Assembly: GCF_024721975.1 (NCBI RefSeq)
Contig: NZ_JANQBB010000001.1
Location: forward strand, 496,001-560,000
Direction of reading: 5' to 3'
Source of the DNA: Paenibacillus endoradicis
GTDB lineage: Bacteria; Bacillota; Bacilli; Paenibacillales; Paenibacillaceae
Length of the DNA: 64,000 nucleotides
Shown here in pieces: positions 55,245-63,544 of the stretch. How positions within the stretch are numbered: the stretch's first letter is position 1; every line of letters starts with the position of its first letter. The position numbers and the translations under genes are program-made. The notes under the pieces are model-generated. The model worked only from the letters and a program-made list of their open reading frames with translations, did no database searches and was not told the origin of the DNA.

Positions 55245-56588
55245 GTGAAATCAAAAACGAGGCTTACTGGGCGAGTTATCTTTAAAGGTGATTCAGGTTA
55301 TGAATCGGCACGTAAAAATTGGGATCCACATACAGATAAATACCCCAAAGTATTTGTTTTTGCACAAAGAACACAAGATGTGGCGAACGCAATAAAATGG
55401 GCCCGAGAAAATAATGTTCCTATTCGTCCAAGGAGTGGAAGGCATTCTTTAGAAGTTAATCTTTCACAAGTTAACAGTGGAATAGTAATCGATGTAAGTA
55501 ATATGAAAAAAATTAAACTTAATAAAAAACAAGGAACGGTTATTGTCCAGACAGGCAATAGAGTTGGAAGAATCGCAAAGACGCTTGCAAAGCAAGGCTT
55601 TATAGCTCCATTTGGTGATAGTCCCTCTGTTGGGATCGGTGGAATTACACTCGGTGGGGGAATCGGACCACTCCAACGTTCGATTGGTCTCATCAGCGAT
55701 AATCTTCTCGAAGTAGAGATGGTTAACGCAAAGGGAAAAGTTATTCGTGCCAACAAAAAATGTAACGCTGATCTACTATGGGCTTCCCGCGGGGGTGGCG
55801 GCGGAAACTTCGGAGTATATACAAAGTATAAATTTAAAGTTCATCGTGCTCCAGCGGAGGCTACAGTATATCGAATCACTTGGCCATGGAATCAATTCGA
55901 AAAGGTACTCAAAGCATGGCAAAAATGGGCCCCTTTCGTTAATGACAAACTAGGTAGTGAATTATCAATTGGTCCGAAAAAGGGTGGAAATGTCACAATG
56001 GAAGGGCTATTTCTCGGATCGAAGTCTGAAGCAATCCGTTTATTAAAGCCCGTTACTTGTGTAGGAACCCCCACTAATAAATTAATACGGTTGTTACCAT
56101 ATACTGAGGCAGTGAACTTTTTATTACCTCCCGATCCAGTGCTTACTCAAAGGACCAGTAATCAGTTCTCTTCCGGTTTCGCTAGAAAACCGTTCCCCAA
56201 TAAGGCGATTAAGTCAATGCGTAAATTTTTAGAGAATGTAGAGGGAGGGGCAGGATTCTTCTTCCTTAACTGGGGTGGAGCTGTAAGTCGTGTATTACCT
56301 AGATCAACTGCATTCTACTGGCGCAAAGCGAAATTTTATGTAGAGTGGAATAGCTCATGGATCAATCAAGCCGAGGCAGCTAAAAATATCGCGATAGTTC
56401 GTAATACACGCCGGAAGTTAGATCCTTTTATTGTAGGGTCATATATAAACGTTCCAGACCAAGGAATTAAAAATTCCGGTCCCGTTTACTATGGAGCGAA
56501 CTATCCTAGATTACGAAGAATAAAAGCGAAATATGATCCTGGAAATGTGTTTCAAAATCCCCAAAGTATCACTCCGGCTCGCAAATAG
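55245..56588 (+). CDS. FAD-binding oxidoreductase (berberine bridge enzyme-like)
   Basis: 447 residues, GTG start after AAAGGAAG. FAD-binding (PCMH) domain with RPRSGRHSLE, whose His would bind FAD covalently, and GDSPSVGIGGITLGGGIG. In bicovalent members this last loop has a Cys (GxCxxVG); here it is Ser, so only the His link is expected. The C-terminus has the BBE motif YDPGNVFQNPQSI. Substrates of the family range from sugars to alkaloids; none can be assigned. It is unusually basic, with many Lys. Confidence 0.87.
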   Translation: MKSKTRLTGRVIFKGDSGYESARKNWDPHTDKYPKVFVFAQRTQDVANAIKWARENNVPIRPRSGRHSLEVNLSQVNSGIVIDVSNMKKIKLNKKQGTVIVQTGNRVGRIAKTLAKQGFIAPFGDSPSVGIGGITLGGGIGPLQRSIGLISDNLLEVEMVNAKGKVIRANKKCNADLLWASRGGGGGNFGVYTKYKFKVHRAPAEATVYRITWPWNQFEKVLKAWQKWAPFVNDKLGSELSIGPKKGGNVTMEGLFLGSKSEAIRLLKPVTCVGTPTNKLIRLLPYTEAVNFLLPPDPVLTQRTSNQFSSGFARKPFPNKAIKSMRKFLENVEGGAGFFFLNWGGAVSRVLPRSTAFYWRKAKFYVEWNSSWINQAEAAKNIAIVRNTRRKLDPFIVGSYINVPDQGIKNSGPVYYGANYPRLRRIKAKYDPGNVFQNPQSITPARK

Positions 56589-56611
56589 CAAGAGCTTTAC
56601 CAAAATGGAAA

Positions 56612-56636
56612 CCGCATCCCGAGAGGATGCTTTTTT
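56612..56636 (+). terminator. Terminator after the FAD oxidoreductase
   Basis: GCATCC, loop CGAGA, GGATGC and TTTTTT, 25 bases after the stop. Nothing further recognised up to 56858. Confidence 0.88.
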
Positions 56637-56858
56637 CATTTTATTTGGATGTTACACTTAATACAACGTTTACTGACGACATCCTTCTGCAATTTACATC
56701 GGAGTAAAGGATTCATCGATATTTCCTTGATGAGTTATGGCATTTGAAAAATTGCTTACTTAGAATAAAAGTCGAAGGTAGGCTACACACAATTGAATAA
56801 ATGCTATAATATGTAAAAACCTTTATAAGATCACATCTTATTTGATTGGAGGATTATG

Positions 56859-57389
56859 ATGGACTATATTCGTGACTATACGATGTATGCAGCGATTTTT
56901 GGAATGTTTAGCTTTTGTTGGTTCGGTTGGGCGCAGGAGAGGCCAAAGGCCAGCTGGCGCATATATATTGGCATCGCTTCAGGAATTGCACTTCTCGTCT
57001 GCTTATTAGGTGTTTATTTAAGTATTAAACATTGGAACGAACTGTCAGTCTTATCTAATAATTCTTCATTTACGATGTATTTGATTACTGTATATATCGA
57101 ATTTATTGTGGCTGGAGTAGGGGCTTTCTTACTTATTAGGAAAAAAGCAAAAGACTATATTGCACCTTGGATTGCTTTTGTGGTAGGTATTCATTTTATA
57201 GGTTTGGTTACTGTTTTTAATGATCCTAGCTTGTATGTGCTAGCTGCACTTTTGGTTGCAGTATCAATCCTTGCGGTTATCGTCGCACCCAAACTTCACG
57301 TTGCTAGCAGTGCGATAACAGGAATTGGGTCAGGAACTATTCTGTTCGGATTCGCAATGCTAGGTTTAGTTCGGTATTTTGTGAATTAG
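56859..57389 (+). CDS. Multi-pass membrane protein, unknown function
   Basis: 176 residues with six hydrophobic segments (about 9-25, 34-55, 70-94, 101-119, 123-143, 150-172). I do not recognise the family. ATG 56859 is 6 bases after GGAGG; ATG 56856 is also possible. It stands alone between two terminators. Confidence 0.75.
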   Translation: MDYIRDYTMYAAIFGMFSFCWFGWAQERPKASWRIYIGIASGIALLVCLLGVYLSIKHWNELSVLSNNSSFTMYLITVYIEFIVAGVGAFLLIRKKAKDYIAPWIAFVVGIHFIGLVTVFNDPSLYVLAALLVAVSILAVIVAPKLHVASSAITGIGSGTILFGFAMLGLVRYFVN

Positions 57390-57390
57390 A

Positions 57391-57417
57391 AAAGAGAGGC
57401 TGAGAACCTCTCTTTTT
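57391..57417 (+). terminator. Terminator after the membrane protein
   Basis: AAAGAGAGG, 7-base loop, CCTCTCTTT then TT; directly after the stop codon. Confidence 0.88.
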
Positions 57418-57418
57418 G

Positions 57419-57553
57419 CTATAAGAATCTTGCAACAAATAGGCCGAATGTTCTGTCAAGTAAGGTAGCCAATTCTTCACGACTTAGCTTATCTTCTGGT
57501 TTAAATGTACCATCATTATATCCGTTCATAATACCGGCTTTTTCGAAGTGCGA
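57419..57553 (-). pseudogene. Remnant of an S-layer homology (SLH) domain gene
   Basis: On the - strand the stretch reads HFEKAGIMNGYNDGTFKPED then KLSREELATLLDRTFG, a clear SLH repeat (GI..GY.DGTF.P....SR.E). Only the last domain remains and no start or signal peptide is present. SLH domains attach surface proteins to the cell wall in Paenibacillus. Confidence 0.78.
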
Positions 57554-57575
57554 GGAAAAAAGGTGGATTAGACAT

Positions 57576-57606
57576 AAAAAAGCTGTCGAAAATTTCTCGA
57601 CAGCTT
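57576..57606 (-). terminator. Terminator of the TetR-MFS operon
   Basis: AAGCTGTCGA and TCGACAGCTT with a 7-base loop; on the - strand a T-run follows. It lies just after the MFS stop. Confidence 0.85.
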
Positions 57607-57625
57607 AAGTAGGTTGTTCCAAATA

Positions 57626-58828
57626 TTATTTTGCCAAGCTGTTAGCGGATTGTTGTTCTTTCCACATCATCGTAATGACAAGACCAACAAACATAATGAC
57701 AGCAGAAAAGAGATACGGATAGTTGATGTCTACATCAAATAATATACCGCTTAAAGCTGGCCCGACAATAGTGCCCAAGCTGGTATATGTTGAGTTCATT
57801 CCGGCAATAAATCCTTGTTCTTTTTCGGCAGATTTTGATAAATAGGTTGTTAATGCTGGACGTAGCAAGTCAAATGCGAGAAAGATGAAACAAGTTATTA
57901 GTAAAACGGCTAGATAGCTAGATACCATCGTGGATGCAACTGCTAATAGTACACCAGCAATTAAGAGTATTTGAATGAGTTTCTTTTCACCTAGTTTATC
58001 TACCATTTTACCAAACATAAAGACTTGAACGACAACCCCGAAGATAGCGCTGATTGTAATAATAGTAGCAATATCTTGTGGAGTGAATCCAAATTTATGA
58101 TCAGAATACAGACTAAATACAGTTTCATATGCAGATAAACCAAAGGCAAGTACAAATACAATAATAAAGGCAATAATATATACTGGCTGTAGTGATCGCT
58201 TGAGATCACTCACCAAATTTGTATCTTTTTTAAGTCGACTGATATCCAAAAGCTGCTGTTTGGTTAGTGGCTCTTTTAGAATAAATATCGATGAAATACA
58301 TGTTATTAATGCGAAGCCAGCTGCGAAGTAGAATGGGGCACGCACACCAAGCTCAGCGATAAAGCCACCGATACCTGGACCAATAATAAAACCAGTACTA
58401 ATGGCAGCAGAAATATAACCCATCGCTTTCGGTCTTTCCTCTACTGAGGTAATATCCGCAACAAAGGCAGTTACCGCAGGCATAATAAATGCACCACTAA
58501 TACCACCTAATATTCTAGAAAAATAAAGAACGGATATATGTGTACCTATACCAAAGATTACCTCTGATATACTGAAGAGGAATAATCCGATAATAATCAT
58601 TTTCTTTCTACCATAAGTGTCAATCCATCGTCCTGCAAGAGGAGAGACAAGTAATTGCGCGAACGCAAAGGCTGCCATAAGATAACCCATCGATTGGCCT
58701 GATAAATGCATCATATTCATAAAGGATGGCATAACAGGGACGATAAGTCCAACTCCTAGAAAAACAATGAATATATTACTTAATAAAATGAGTAAAACTG
58801 TTTTTTGTTCTTTTAATGGTTTTTTCAT
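57626..58828 (-). CDS. MFS multidrug efflux transporter
   Basis: 400 residues, 12 helices; antiporter motif GRWIDTYGRKKMII and motif C-like GPGIGGFIAELG, which mark drug/proton antiporters of the NorA/TetA type. The start ATG 58828 follows AGG and fits the family N-terminus (MKKPLKEQKTVLLILL); the open frame to 58939 overlaps the TetR gene and is rejected. Lies 25 bases after the TetR gene and is probably co-transcribed. Confidence 0.9.
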   Translation of the reverse strand: MKKPLKEQKTVLLILLSNIFIVFLGVGLIVPVMPSFMNMMHLSGQSMGYLMAAFAFAQLLVSPLAGRWIDTYGRKKMIIIGLFLFSISEVIFGIGTHISVLYFSRILGGISGAFIMPAVTAFVADITSVEERPKAMGYISAAISTGFIIGPGIGGFIAELGVRAPFYFAAGFALITCISSIFILKEPLTKQQLLDISRLKKDTNLVSDLKRSLQPVYIIAFIIVFVLAFGLSAYETVFSLYSDHKFGFTPQDIATIITISAIFGVVVQVFMFGKMVDKLGEKKLIQILLIAGVLLAVASTMVSSYLAVLLITCFIFLAFDLLRPALTTYLSKSAEKEQGFIAGMNSTYTSLGTIVGPALSGILFDVDINYPYLFSAVIMFVGLVITMMWKEQQSANSLAK

Positions 58829-58853
58829 GAAACAATACCTCGCTTTTGTATAA

Positions 58854-59435
58854 TCATAGCTGTGAAATACCCCTCCAAAAAACGGTCCATGAGGCATTAA
58901 GTTTATCGTGTAAACGTTGTTCATTATTGCCATATGCAAGTTCTAGCATAATTGAATCAACAATACCTAAGAACGCAAGAGTTGGCACTAAGGCTGTATC
59001 TTCCATGATGACTTTGGCATCGATCCAATCTTGAAATTTACTTTCAAGTACGGTTTGTATCTTTTCTTCCGAATCGTATACTTCCTCATTAATCTCTTCA
59101 GCAAGATGGTGAGGTGGAAAAAAAGACATTCGCAGCCAAAACTTTAACTGTTCGCTCTGTTGAAACAAATCAATGACCAATTGCAAATATCCTAATAAAT
59201 CTGCATGGGCATTTTGGGTATCCACTTTACTCAAATAATTTAGTTTCGATGTGACTTCAGTCTCTTTGGCATCTTGTAAAACTTGTAAAAAAAGATCATC
59301 TTTTCCTTTAAAATGAGCATAGAGTGACTGTTTTTTCATACCGACATGATCGGCAATTTGAGACAGCGATGCTCCCTCATACCCATGAATTGTGAAAAAT
59401 TTTAAAGCAACGTCTTTAATCTCTTTACTCTTCAA
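58854..59435 (-). CDS. TetR-family regulator of the adjacent efflux pump
   Basis: 193 residues from TTG 59435, five bases after GAGGTGA; GTG 59444 overlaps the ribosome site. HTH: ASLSQIADHVGMKKQSLYAH. The C-terminal part has FWLRMSFFPPHHLAEE. It leads the TetR-MFS operon behind an operator palindrome that covers its own start region, so it should repress both genes until a drug-like ligand binds. Confidence 0.9.
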   Translation of the reverse strand: MKSKEIKDVALKFFTIHGYEGASLSQIADHVGMKKQSLYAHFKGKDDLFLQVLQDAKETEVTSKLNYLSKVDTQNAHADLLGYLQLVIDLFQQSEQLKFWLRMSFFPPHHLAEEINEEVYDSEEKIQTVLESKFQDWIDAKVIMEDTALVPTLAFLGIVDSIMLELAYGNNEQRLHDKLNASWTVFWRGISQL

Positions 59436-59454
59436 TAGAATCACCTCAATATTA

Positions 59455-59500
59455 ACGAACGTTCGTCAGTTATTTTATCAAAAAAAAATTTTTTATGCAA
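59455..59500 (-). promoter_or_regulatory. Promoter and ACGAACGTTCGT operator of the TetR-MFS operon
   Basis: On the - strand TTGCAT (59500-59495) and TAAAAT (59477-59472) are 17 bases apart; the start falls inside the perfect palindrome ACGAACGTTCGT (59455-59466). Confidence 0.8.
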
Positions 59501-59622
59501 TGAAAAATTGAAAAATCTCTATATCCACTAAAGCAAGGCGAAGTGTGTATATCTCCTAGACATAGCGATGATAACCGTTACAATTGTAAGTAGTATGTGA
59601 GAATGTTTACTGATTTAGGAGG

Positions 59623-59915
59623 GTGAATATAAAAATAACGAAAGTAGAAGTCAGTGGGGTAAGTATTGCCGTCGTGAGCAGTAGCGACATTCTAATTGAC
59701 GATGTGCAAGTTTTTTCGATTTGAAAACACGTCTTGCAGGTGAAATTCTTCAGAAATTCATCAATTATCAAGTGAAGGTTGCAATTATTGGAGAATTTAC
59801 TGAGTATCCAATTTGCAGCCTTCAAGATTTCATCTATGAATGTAATAGAGGAAACGATATCTTATTCTTGCCCACTGAGCAACAAGCGATTGAAAAGTTA
59901 AGCATGTTAAAGTAG
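59623..59915 (+). pseudogene. DUF4180 gene with internal deletion
   Basis: The first part, from GTG 59623, reads GVSIAVVSSSDILIDDVQ and then stops out of frame. The C-terminal half continues in another frame from about 59720: FFDLKTRLAGEILQKF, YQVKVAIIGEFTEYP, FIYECNRGNDILFLPTEQQ. Both parts belong to DUF4180; the middle is missing. The function of DUF4180 is unknown. Confidence 0.78.
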
Positions 59916-60022
59916 AAGATGGAAAGGGAGGAAGCTAGGGGCTGTAGAGCGACGTGTCACCGCCGAAGTAATTCTACGAATCGCATTGATATAAACAAGG
60001 GTTGTACTCATGTTAATTTGGT

Positions 60023-60068
60023 AGAAAAAGCAGAGATTCTATTTCGCTGACTACCGAATAGAATCCCT
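60023..60068 (-). terminator. Terminator of the PAP2 gene
   Basis: GATTCTATT and AATAGAATC form a 9-bp stem with extra CAG/CTG pairing; on the - strand TTTTTC follows. Confidence 0.75.
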
Positions 60069-60100
60069 GCGTAACCCATCTGCAAATGATTGTTAAGAAA

Positions 60101-60745
60101 CTATAAACTATTAGAGTACTGTTTTTCACGTCGTTGATTAATAGAAGTCATATAGTGGACAAGTTGGTACGTTAGTTCAGCAAATACAATTCCCCCAAAC
60201 ACATCAATGAGCGCATGCTGCTTGGTGAAGACAGTAGAAATGATAATAAGCCACAACAGTGTATACATAAAGACTCTAACTGAAAGTTTGGTGACTAGAT
60301 CACGCTTCAAAGTAATAAATAATAAATAGCTTGTTAAGCAGTGAACGCTTGGAAAACAGTTGAGAGGTGCGTCAGACTGATAAATAAAATTAACAAGCAT
60401 ACTTGCTAAGTCGGTACCTTCAACATCAGGTCGAGGTACATAGGTAGGGAAAAACCAGAAAACGACATTGCACGCCATGACGGAAAGATTATAGATCAAT
60501 AGCGTACGCCAATAAAGACTGCGATGTTTTAAGGCTAGATATAAAAAACTAAGATACAGAACAGGCATCCAACTTATATAAGGGAAGATGAACCATTTCA
60601 CAAAAGGAATTTGTGTATCAATCCAGTAATAATTAAAAATTATGTCTGTGCCGCTATTACTCGCAATCCACATATAAATAAGCCCTTGAAGAGGAATGGA
60701 TAGAATACCTAAAAGATGCTTCCATTTATTAACCCACATTATCAT
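60101..60745 (-). CDS. PAP2-family membrane phosphatase
   Basis: 214 residues, about six membrane helices. Motifs: FPTYVPRP (a reduced form of the KX6RP motif), FPSVHCLTSYL (PSxH), TKQHALIDVFGG (SRxxxxxHxxxD-like, His and Asp kept). Such proteins dephosphorylate lipid phosphates. The first motif lacks a clear Lys, as in the inositol phosphorylceramide synthase-like branch. GAGGA precedes ATG. Confidence 0.85.
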   Translation of the reverse strand: MIMWVNKWKHLLGILSIPLQGLIYMWIASNSGTDIIFNYYWIDTQIPFVKWFIFPYISWMPVLYLSFLYLALKHRSLYWRTLLIYNLSVMACNVVFWFFPTYVPRPDVEGTDLASMLVNFIYQSDAPLNCFPSVHCLTSYLLFITLKRDLVTKLSVRVFMYTLLWLIIISTVFTKQHALIDVFGGIVFAELTYQLVHYMTSINQRREKQYSNSL

Positions 60746-60947
60746 TTTAAGTCCTCGCTAGATTTTCATGAAGTTTTTTATTCTAAAGTGTAAACGCTAA
60801 CAGAGGAGTGCATATTTGTCAATGTTAATGCGCTCTTTTAATTGTATTCAGTCGCATATTGATTTAATGCTGAAAATGCGAAAAAGGGTAAAGTTTCTTT
60901 GGCGATGATGAGGATAGTGGAGAATTTAGTATCCAAGATTATAACAT

Positions 60948-60994
60948 AAAAAAACGAGACCACGCTTGATATTCCAAGCATGAACTCGTTTTTT
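60948..60994. terminator. Bidirectional hairpin
   Basis: AAAAACGAG and CTCGTTTTTT with an inner GCTTG/CAAGC stem. It lies downstream of the - strand gene fragment at 61051-61230 and may be its old terminator. Confidence 0.75.
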
Positions 60995-61050
60995 GAGTAG
61001 AAAAAGTAGTTATTATTTAGCATATTTAATAAAATCATTATGATGAATGT

Positions 61051-61230
61051 CTAGAAGAGCATTGCTTGCTCAGAAACTTCAGGAGAATATACAACTGGCT
61101 CGCCATCAGAAGCGTTCATATCTCGATGATCAACTAATATGTTTAGTTCATTTTTACCGTATTCGGGACATATGCCCAGTATGACTGAGGATAAATAATC
61201 CACATCTTTTTTTCCAAATAGTCCTACAAC
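61051..61230 (-). pseudogene. C-terminal gene fragment, unknown family
   Basis: On the - strand VVGLFGKKDVDYLSSVILG, then ICPEYGKNELNILVDHRDMN and ASDGEPVVYSPEVSEQAMLF end in a stop; the frame is closed by TGA just upstream and there is no ribosome site. It vaguely resembles the end of SMI1/KNR4 (SUKH) proteins. Not certain. Confidence 0.4.
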
Positions 61231-61306
61231 TCATAAGCAGATACAAATCCTTAAGTTTCCAATATGATTTACGATAGAACACATCCTTTCTCACAAAATG
61301 AAATAC

Positions 61307-61344
61307 GAGAACCCCCATGTCCTGTAAGAGACATGGGGGTTCTC
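61307..61344. terminator. Strong 15-bp hairpin
   Basis: GAGAACCCCCATGTC, 8-base loop, perfect complement. No T-run on either side; it could be a terminator or a small structured RNA element upstream of padR. Confidence 0.55.
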
Positions 61345-61412
61345 AATATTAAGCGCATAGTTATAGCTATATTGTAATTTTATAATTATTTTCCATATTT
61401 AATAATAAGGTA

Positions 61413-61442
61413 TTCACAATAGTGTGTGTCGTACAGTATAAT
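61413..61442 (+). promoter_or_regulatory. Possible promoter of padR
   Basis: TTCACA (61413-61418) and TATAAT (61437-61442) are 18 bases apart. The predicted start would lie at the ribosome site, giving a very short leader. Confidence 0.45.
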
Positions 61443-61461
61443 GAAATTAGGAGTTGATCGC

Positions 61462-61797
61462 ATGGTGAATATTCAAGAAACAATAAATGGATTAACGCAT
61501 GAACTAAGACGTGGCACGCTCATTATTGGTGTGCTTAGTCAATTATCTGAGCCGCAATATGGTTACTCGCTCGTTTCCATATTGGAAGAGAAGGGCATTA
61601 GCATTGATCCCGGAACATTGTATCCGCTCCTTCGCAGATTAGAAAAGCAAGAACTCCTTGAAAGTCAGTGGGACACTAACGAGTCTCGTCCCCGAAAGTA
61701 TTATCTTCTTAGTCAGACTGGTAAAGAAGTTTACGAGCAGCTATGTGTGGAGTGGAAGAACTTGACGCAAAGTATGAACAGCTTAATTGAGCTGTAA
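61462..61797 (+). CDS. PadR-family transcriptional regulator
   Basis: 111 residues, winged HTH: RRGTLIIGVLSQLSEPQYGY and IDPGTLYPLLRRLEKQELL, then RKYYLLSQTGKEVY. The start ATG 61462 follows TAGGAG. It lies 14 bases before a HAAS-domain membrane protein gene; this pairing is common in Firmicutes, and the regulator probably controls its own operon. Confidence 0.92.
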   Translation: MVNIQETINGLTHELRRGTLIIGVLSQLSEPQYGYSLVSILEEKGISIDPGTLYPLLRRLEKQELLESQWDTNESRPRKYYLLSQTGKEVYEQLCVEWKNLTQSMNSLIEL

Positions 61798-61811
61798 GGG
61801 AGAGATGGTAG

Positions 61812-62831
61812 ATGGAGATCATTGATCGATATGTTTATGCGGTAATCCAGCGGGTACCACAACTGCAAAGGGAAGAAATTGAGAAAGAGTTACGTGGATT
61901 AATCGAAGATATGCGAGAGGACCATGCATCGGAGGGACGAACGGAAGAGGAAATTGTTGAGGCTGTCCTTAATGAGCTTGGTTCTCCGTATGAACTTGCA
62001 GCGGGGTATAGAGGTTACAAAAGATATTTAATTGGTCCTGAATTGATCGAATCGTATCTTATAGTTCTTAAAGTGGTATTGTTCTCAATTGTGATCGGTT
62101 TGTCGGTTGTACTCGGTATAGAGCTTTTTGTAGATCCAATCGAAGGTTTGGATACATTTATTGGCTTTTTTGCTTCTTTAATCTCAGCATCCGCACAAGG
62201 TTTTGCCTGGGTCACTTTAATCTTCCTCTTTATTGAACATAAAGGTAACAAATCTAGTTATAAGAAGGTTTCTGGAATAAAAAAAGAATGGAAGTTGTCC
62301 GATCTACCGCCGCTTCCTACAGAGAAAACTCGTATTCGACGTAGCAAACCGATTGTAGCTATTATTTTTACGATTCTGTTCATTATGTTGTTAACTTTTT
62401 CAGCAGACTACTTTGGTATCATCCGAATGAATGATGAGACTATAGTAATTTCTTTCTTAAACGTAGAGGTACTTCAAAGTTATCTTCCTTTTATATGGAT
62501 TCTTGCAGTGTTCAGGATATTGAAAGAAGGTATCAAACTCGTAACGGGCAGATGGACAAAGAATATAATATTAATGCAGATTCTATTCAATCTGTTGTGG
62601 TTCCTTTTAGCATTGATTATGTTTATGGACCAATCGTTATGGAATATGACATTTCTTGATGAATTGATGCAAGCTGATCTTATGTTCGCTGGAAGTGAGA
62701 TGTTCCAGACGAGTAGTGAATTGTGGCAGTATTGGACAAAGATTCTCATTTATATTGTAGCGATCATAGTGATCATTGAAACAGTCGTCCTTGGTGTGAA
62801 GGCGTACGGTATGAGAAATAATAAGTCATAA
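61812..62831 (+). CDS. Membrane protein with N-terminal HAAS domain
   Basis: 339 residues. The N-terminal part (about 1-75; VPQLQREEIEKELRGLIEDM, EEEIVEAVLNELGSPYELA) is the cytoplasmic HAAS signalling domain found next to PadR regulators. Then come about six membrane helices between 80 and 335. Function unknown; HAAS may pass signals between PadR and the membrane part. GGGAGAG precedes ATG. Confidence 0.85.
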   Translation: MEIIDRYVYAVIQRVPQLQREEIEKELRGLIEDMREDHASEGRTEEEIVEAVLNELGSPYELAAGYRGYKRYLIGPELIESYLIVLKVVLFSIVIGLSVVLGIELFVDPIEGLDTFIGFFASLISASAQGFAWVTLIFLFIEHKGNKSSYKKVSGIKKEWKLSDLPPLPTEKTRIRRSKPIVAIIFTILFIMLLTFSADYFGIIRMNDETIVISFLNVEVLQSYLPFIWILAVFRILKEGIKLVTGRWTKNIILMQILFNLLWFLLALIMFMDQSLWNMTFLDELMQADLMFAGSEMFQTSSELWQYWTKILIYIVAIIVIIETVVLGVKAYGMRNNKS

Positions 62832-62887
62832 CAGAAGCCCCCGGTTACAAAAGGCTTAGATCATCAAAAAGCATATATAGTCATGTT

Positions 62888-62964
62888 AAAATCCCCTTTT
62901 AAAAGACACTCGCACGAATTCGCATGTTCAGTTGCGAAATTGAGTGAACTTGAAGGGGATTTTT
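62888..62964 (+). terminator. Terminator of the padR operon
   Basis: AAAATCCCCTT pairs with AAGGGGATTTT; a long loop with an inner GCGAA/TTCGC pairing. T-run follows. Confidence 0.75.
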
Positions 62965-63037
62965 GTAGTTTGAGCGAGAAAGCATAGCTACCTTCGAAAC
63001 TAAATCTATATTAACTGCAGGCTTTCAGAACCGAGAT

Positions 63038-63107
63038 GTTATTCGATGTCGAATAAGCTACGAAGTCAATCATCGTTATCAACGTTCGCTTTTTGAACTT
63101 CCCCTAG
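63038..63107 (-). repeat. Dispersed intergenic repeat family 1, inverted copy
   Basis: On the - strand GGGGAAGTTCAAAAAGCGAA, GTTGATAACGATGATTGACT and CGTAGCTTATTCGACATCG match the copies at 10.4 and 25.8 kb. Its CTAGGGG edge supplies the stop codon of the neighbouring - strand gene. Confidence 0.88.
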
Positions 63108-63544
63108 AAGAGGGATAGATAAAAGATGGATCGATCCATCAGCGCATTATTATAGTTATTATCTCGCGTAAACGTAGCACGATGAGGTGCTAGTTCGTTA
63201 GGAATGCTATGAATATGTTGAACAGCACTGTTAAATAATTGACGAATAGGGAAGTGTTTGGCGTTGGAGTTTGTATCATTCTGCATAGTTTCAGACAAGC
63301 CTCCAACCCCTATAAAGTGGGGTAAAGTAGCACTCCAACTGTTCCAGCTGGTAGGCTTCTGCGCTTCACTAATAAACAGTTCACTCCATCCATATCCTTG
63401 ATTTGTCGTTAGACACATACAAGCCCTAAATCCACATTCATCGATTTCTATCAATGGAATAACAAAAAGCTCAATTCTTTTCACTTTAAATGCTAGTAGT
63501 AGTTGAAGATCAGGTAAGGGGTCAATCGTTTGACAAGTTAACAT
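63104..63544 (-). CDS. Conserved-looking hypothetical protein, unknown function
   Basis: 146 residues, not assigned. GAGGAGAG lies before ATG. Its centre (KVKRIELFVIPLIEIDECGF, TNQGYGWSELFI) faintly resembles the N-terminal domain of enolase-superfamily proteins, but no barrel follows. The last codons run into a dispersed repeat, so the C-terminus may have been cut by it. Confidence 0.6.
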   Translation of the reverse strand: MLTCQTIDPLPDLQLLLAFKVKRIELFVIPLIEIDECGFRACMCLTTNQGYGWSELFISEAQKPTSWNSWSATLPHFIGVGGLSETMQNDTNSNAKHFPIRQLFNSAVQHIHSIPNELAPHRATFTRDNNYNNALMDRSIFYLSLF

